Of a DNA stretch of 17,479 bases, positions 16,033 to 17,479 are shown piece after piece. The notes under the pieces are model-generated. The model searched no databases, was not told the DNA's origin, and worked only from the letters and a program-made list of their open reading frames with translations. The stretch spans positions 1 to 17,479 of the forward strand of contig DIYG01000089.1 of NCBI GenBank assembly GCA_002428935.1, given 5' to 3'. This stretch comes from Halieaceae bacterium UBA6060. GTDB lineage: Bacteria; Pseudomonadota; Gammaproteobacteria; Pseudomonadales; Halieaceae. The stretch's first letter is position 1. The number at the start of each line of letters is the position of its first letter. The translations under genes and the position numbers were made by a program.

Positions 16033-16140
16033 TCAAGGGGTGCTACGAGAGAAAAGCACTGCCGTGCCGGAGAGCGAGGCATCGCAAAAACCGGCGGCGC
16101 AGTGTCGCACAGGGCATGGCCTATTTCCACGGAGGGCCAT
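16033..16140 (-). CDS. Possible 35-residue leader ORF between lpxC and secA
   Basis: A short ATG-to-TGA frame begins MALRGNRPCPVRHCAAGFCD and ends 34 bases before secA. GAGG lies two to three bases before the ATG, too close for an efficient site. The ATG is inside a seven-base-pair stem (CATGGCC / GGCCATG, 16115-16141). The position equals that of secM in E. coli, but it has no signal peptide and none of the SecM arrest motif, so it is not a SecM homologue. It may be chance. Confidence 0.2.
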   Translation of the reverse strand: MALRGNRPCPVRHCAAGFCDASLSGTAVLFSRSTP

Positions 16141-16141
16141 G
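16115..16141 (-). repeat. Inverted repeat in the lpxC-secA spacer
   Basis: CATGGCC and GGCCATG form a perfect seven-base-pair stem with a 13-base loop, on the path from lpxC to secA. No T-run follows on the minus strand, so it is not a standard terminator. It could influence secA mRNA structure or processing. Confidence 0.35.
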
Positions 16142-16186
16142 ACCTCAGACAACTCAGAATCGGTGAAAATTGGCTGGAATCGAGCG

Positions 16187-17104
16187 TTAGACTGCGGCCA
16201 CCGCCGGAGCGGTGACGTAAGAAATGGGCGCCCGAGCCGCGTCGTCGAAGGTGACCATTTCCCAGGCGTCCGTTTGTTCGATAAGGGCGCGAAGGGAAGC
16301 GTTATTCAAGGCGTGACCGGATTTGTGAGCGCAGAACTCACCGATCAGGCTATAGCCAAGGAGATAAAGGTCGCCGATGGCATCCAGGACTTTGTGCTTT
16401 ACGAACTCATCGTCGTAGCGTAAGCCATCCTGATTAAGGATGCGGTACTCATCGACCACGATAGCGTTGTCGACGCTGCCACCTCGGGCCAGGCCTTTAG
16501 AGCGCAGATACTCGATTTCATGCATGAAGCCGAAGGTCCGCGCGCGGCTGATTTCTTTGACGAACGAGGTGCTGGAAAAATCGATCTCTGCATGAGCGGT
16601 TCGATCGCGAAAAACCGGGTGATCGAAGTCGATGGTAAAAGACACTTTAAAGCCATCGAAGGGAAGGAAACTGGCTTTCTTATCCCCATCTTCTACGGTC
16701 ACCGGTTTTTTGATGCGAATGAACTTCTTGGGCGCGGGTTGCTCCTCAATGCCGGCAGACTGAATGAGGAAAACAAAAGGGCCGGCGCTACCGTCCATGA
16801 TCGGCACTTCGCTGGCACTGACATCCACATAAGCGTTGTCGATACCCAGGCCAGCCATGGCTGATAGCAGGTGCTCAACGGTTGATACACGATGTCCGTC
16901 TTGCATCAGGGTTGTGGACAAGGTCGTTTCGCCGACATTCGCCGCAGTAGCAGCTATCTCCAGGACCGGATCAAGATCGACCCGCCGGAAAACGATACCG
17001 GTGTCTACCGGTGCCGGTGCGAGGGTGAGATAAACCTTCTCTCCCGTGTGCAAACCCACACCCGTCGCTCTGATAGCGTTACGCAACGTCCGCTGCTTAA
17101 TCAT
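16187..17104 (-). CDS. lpxC: UDP-3-O-acyl-N-acetylglucosamine deacetylase
   Basis: Zinc-dependent committed step of lipid A synthesis, in the cytosol. 305 residues, the normal length. MIKQRTLRNAIRATGVGLHT is nearly the E. coli N-terminus. Active-site features are present: Glu77-His78 in STVEHLLSA (zinc and catalytic base, one residue earlier than in E. coli), the zinc ligands in VKHKVLDAIGDL (His and Asp four residues apart), and the catalytic His of HKSGHALN. ATG 17104 is fixed by AAGGAGGT three bases upstream; the frame extends nine codons further but without such a site. It follows ftsZ on the same strand across a spacer rich in inverted repeats. The C-terminal YVTAPAVAAV resembles the short hydrophobic tail that makes E. 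coli LpxC a protease substrate, though the proteolysis is inferred. Confidence 0.98.
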   Translation of the reverse strand: MIKQRTLRNAIRATGVGLHTGEKVYLTLAPAPVDTGIVFRRVDLDPVLEIAATAANVGETTLSTTLMQDGHRVSTVEHLLSAMAGLGIDNAYVDVSASEVPIMDGSAGPFVFLIQSAGIEEQPAPKKFIRIKKPVTVEDGDKKASFLPFDGFKVSFTIDFDHPVFRDRTAHAEIDFSSTSFVKEISRARTFGFMHEIEYLRSKGLARGGSVDNAIVVDEYRILNQDGLRYDDEFVKHKVLDAIGDLYLLGYSLIGEFCAHKSGHALNNASLRALIEQTDAWEMVTFDDAARAPISYVTAPAVAAV

Positions 17105-17107
17105 ACG

Positions 17108-17121
17108 ACCTCCTTGTCTAC
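17108..17121 (-). promoter_or_regulatory. Ribosome-binding region of lpxC with the repeated GTAGACAAG motif
   Basis: The minus strand reads GTAGACAAGGAGGT, three bases before the ATG. AAGGAGGT is a near-perfect anti-16S match. The first nine bases are identical to one arm of the ftsZ 3' hairpin and complementary to the other, and the two elements overlap at AAG. Confidence 0.8.
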
Positions 17122-17175
17122 GCTCCGCCATCCGAACAACCTACCCCGCGCAAAAGCTCTCGGGATACCCTTAAT

Positions 17176-17235
17176 CACCCTCTCGGGTGCCTACTGCGCG
17201 GTACTGGTGCCGGTACCTGCAGATCGCCTCTGCAG
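17176..17235 (-). repeat. Cluster of three inverted repeats in the lpxC leader
   Basis: Three hairpins in 60 bases: CACCC / GGGTG (17176-17189), which on the lpxC mRNA strand closes a GAGA tetraloop; GGTAC / GTACC (17200-17217); and CTGCAGA / TCTGCAG (17217-17235, five-base loop). None is followed by a T-run. They could structure the leader of lpxC; no promoter hexamers stood out nearby. Confidence 0.4.
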
Positions 17236-17372
17236 AACCTTCACCCTTCCCGTCACCTAGCCCAGGCTTGATCAACCTCCCGGCTATGCCGACTACAGCC
17301 TTCAGCTCATGCCGTCAGCCCACCCTCAACTGTCCATCAAGGGGGCTTTCCGTCACGCGTTCTGTCGCAACA

Positions 17373-17402
17373 GTAGACAAGCCAACTAGTCGGCTTGTCT
17401 AC
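17373..17402 (-). repeat. Perfect 11-base inverted repeat spanning the ftsZ stop codon
   Basis: GTAGACAAGCC and GGCTTGTCTAC are exact reverse complements separated by eight bases, with the ftsZ TAG in the loop. No T-run follows on either strand, so it is not a canonical intrinsic terminator. It may protect the ftsZ 3' end, act as a processing site, or take part in alternative pairing with the lpxC ribosome-binding region. Confidence 0.7.
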
Positions 17403-17479
17403 GTAAAAAAGCCGGGATATCGAAGTAATCCTCACCCAGTTTTTCCGCCGTTGCCGCCGCAGCTCCGCCGCGGGCAGCG
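17386..17479 (-). CDS. ftsZ: Cell division protein FtsZ, C-terminal end (5' part outside the window)
   Basis: The last 30 codons are present and read, after an alanine-rich linker, EKLGEDYFDIPAFLRRQAD. This is the conserved C-terminal peptide of gammaproteobacterial FtsZ (compare DYLDIPAFLRKQAD), which binds FtsA, ZipA and MinC. Its position directly upstream of lpxC is the classical end of the dcw division cluster. The GTPase domain lies beyond the window edge. Confidence 0.93.
   Translation of the reverse strand, partial: AARGGAAAATAEKLGEDYFDIPAFLRRQAD

Noticed and set aside
15999..16186. secM gene
   Set aside because: The spacer is 188 bases, too short for the usual ~170-residue SecM, and neither a signal peptide nor the arrest sequence ending GIRAGP is present.

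Overview
The window is a gene-dense chromosomal segment of a Gram-negative gammaproteobacterium. The evidence is an lpxC gene (lipid A synthesis), the cell-division order ftsZ-lpxC-secA, a SecA with a C-terminal zinc motif, and a type IV pilus cluster pilA / pilB-pilC-pilD-coaE next to mutT. The secA-argJ-mutT order is pseudomonad-like rather than enterobacterial. Together with moderate-to-high GC this suggests a marine lineage near Pseudomonas/Cellvibrionales (for example an OM60/NOR5-type organism). That placement is an inference. I see no tRNA, rRNA, insertion sequence, CRISPR array or phage gene.

Layout. Positions 1-1182 (minus) hold alanine dehydrogenase (ald) and, just downstream, what looks like the first codons of another gene cut by the window edge. 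Positions 1266-6014 (minus) hold three overlapping genes: two tandem, paralogous multi-pass membrane proteins that resemble GT-C glycosyltransferases, and a dolichol-phosphate-mannose-synthase-like family 2 glycosyltransferase. Positions 6181-6627 (minus) encode the major pilin PilA, followed by a textbook intrinsic terminator. Positions 6628-6980 are the only stretch above 300 bases without a gene. It is the divergent pilA/pilB control region and contains a near-consensus sigma-54 promoter plus an IHF-type site for pilA, and a sigma-70-like promoter overlapping a short palindrome for pilB.

Positions 6981-11593 (plus) hold pilB, pilC, pilD and coaE. coaE overlaps the end of pilD (GTGA) and converges on the minus-strand genes. 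Positions 11647-17479 (minus), read from the right edge, hold the end of ftsZ, a 281-base spacer rich in inverted repeats, lpxC, a 188-base spacer with a possible 35-residue leader ORF, secA, argJ one base downstream of secA, and mutT overlapping argJ by 20 bases.

How the genes work together. PilD processes pre-PilA, PilB powers assembly and PilC is the inner-membrane platform. The three glycosyltransferase-like genes directly downstream of pilA could form a pilin-glycosylation unit: the GT2 enzyme would charge a polyprenyl phosphate with a sugar, and the two membrane proteins would transfer it in the periplasm. This is the most interesting hypothesis here and is not proven by sequence. The right half links division (ftsZ), outer-membrane lipid A synthesis (lpxC) and secretion (secA). 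A short sequence, TAGACAA, is shared by the ftsZ 3' hairpin and the ribosome-binding regions of lpxC and secA, which hints at possible RNA-level coupling.
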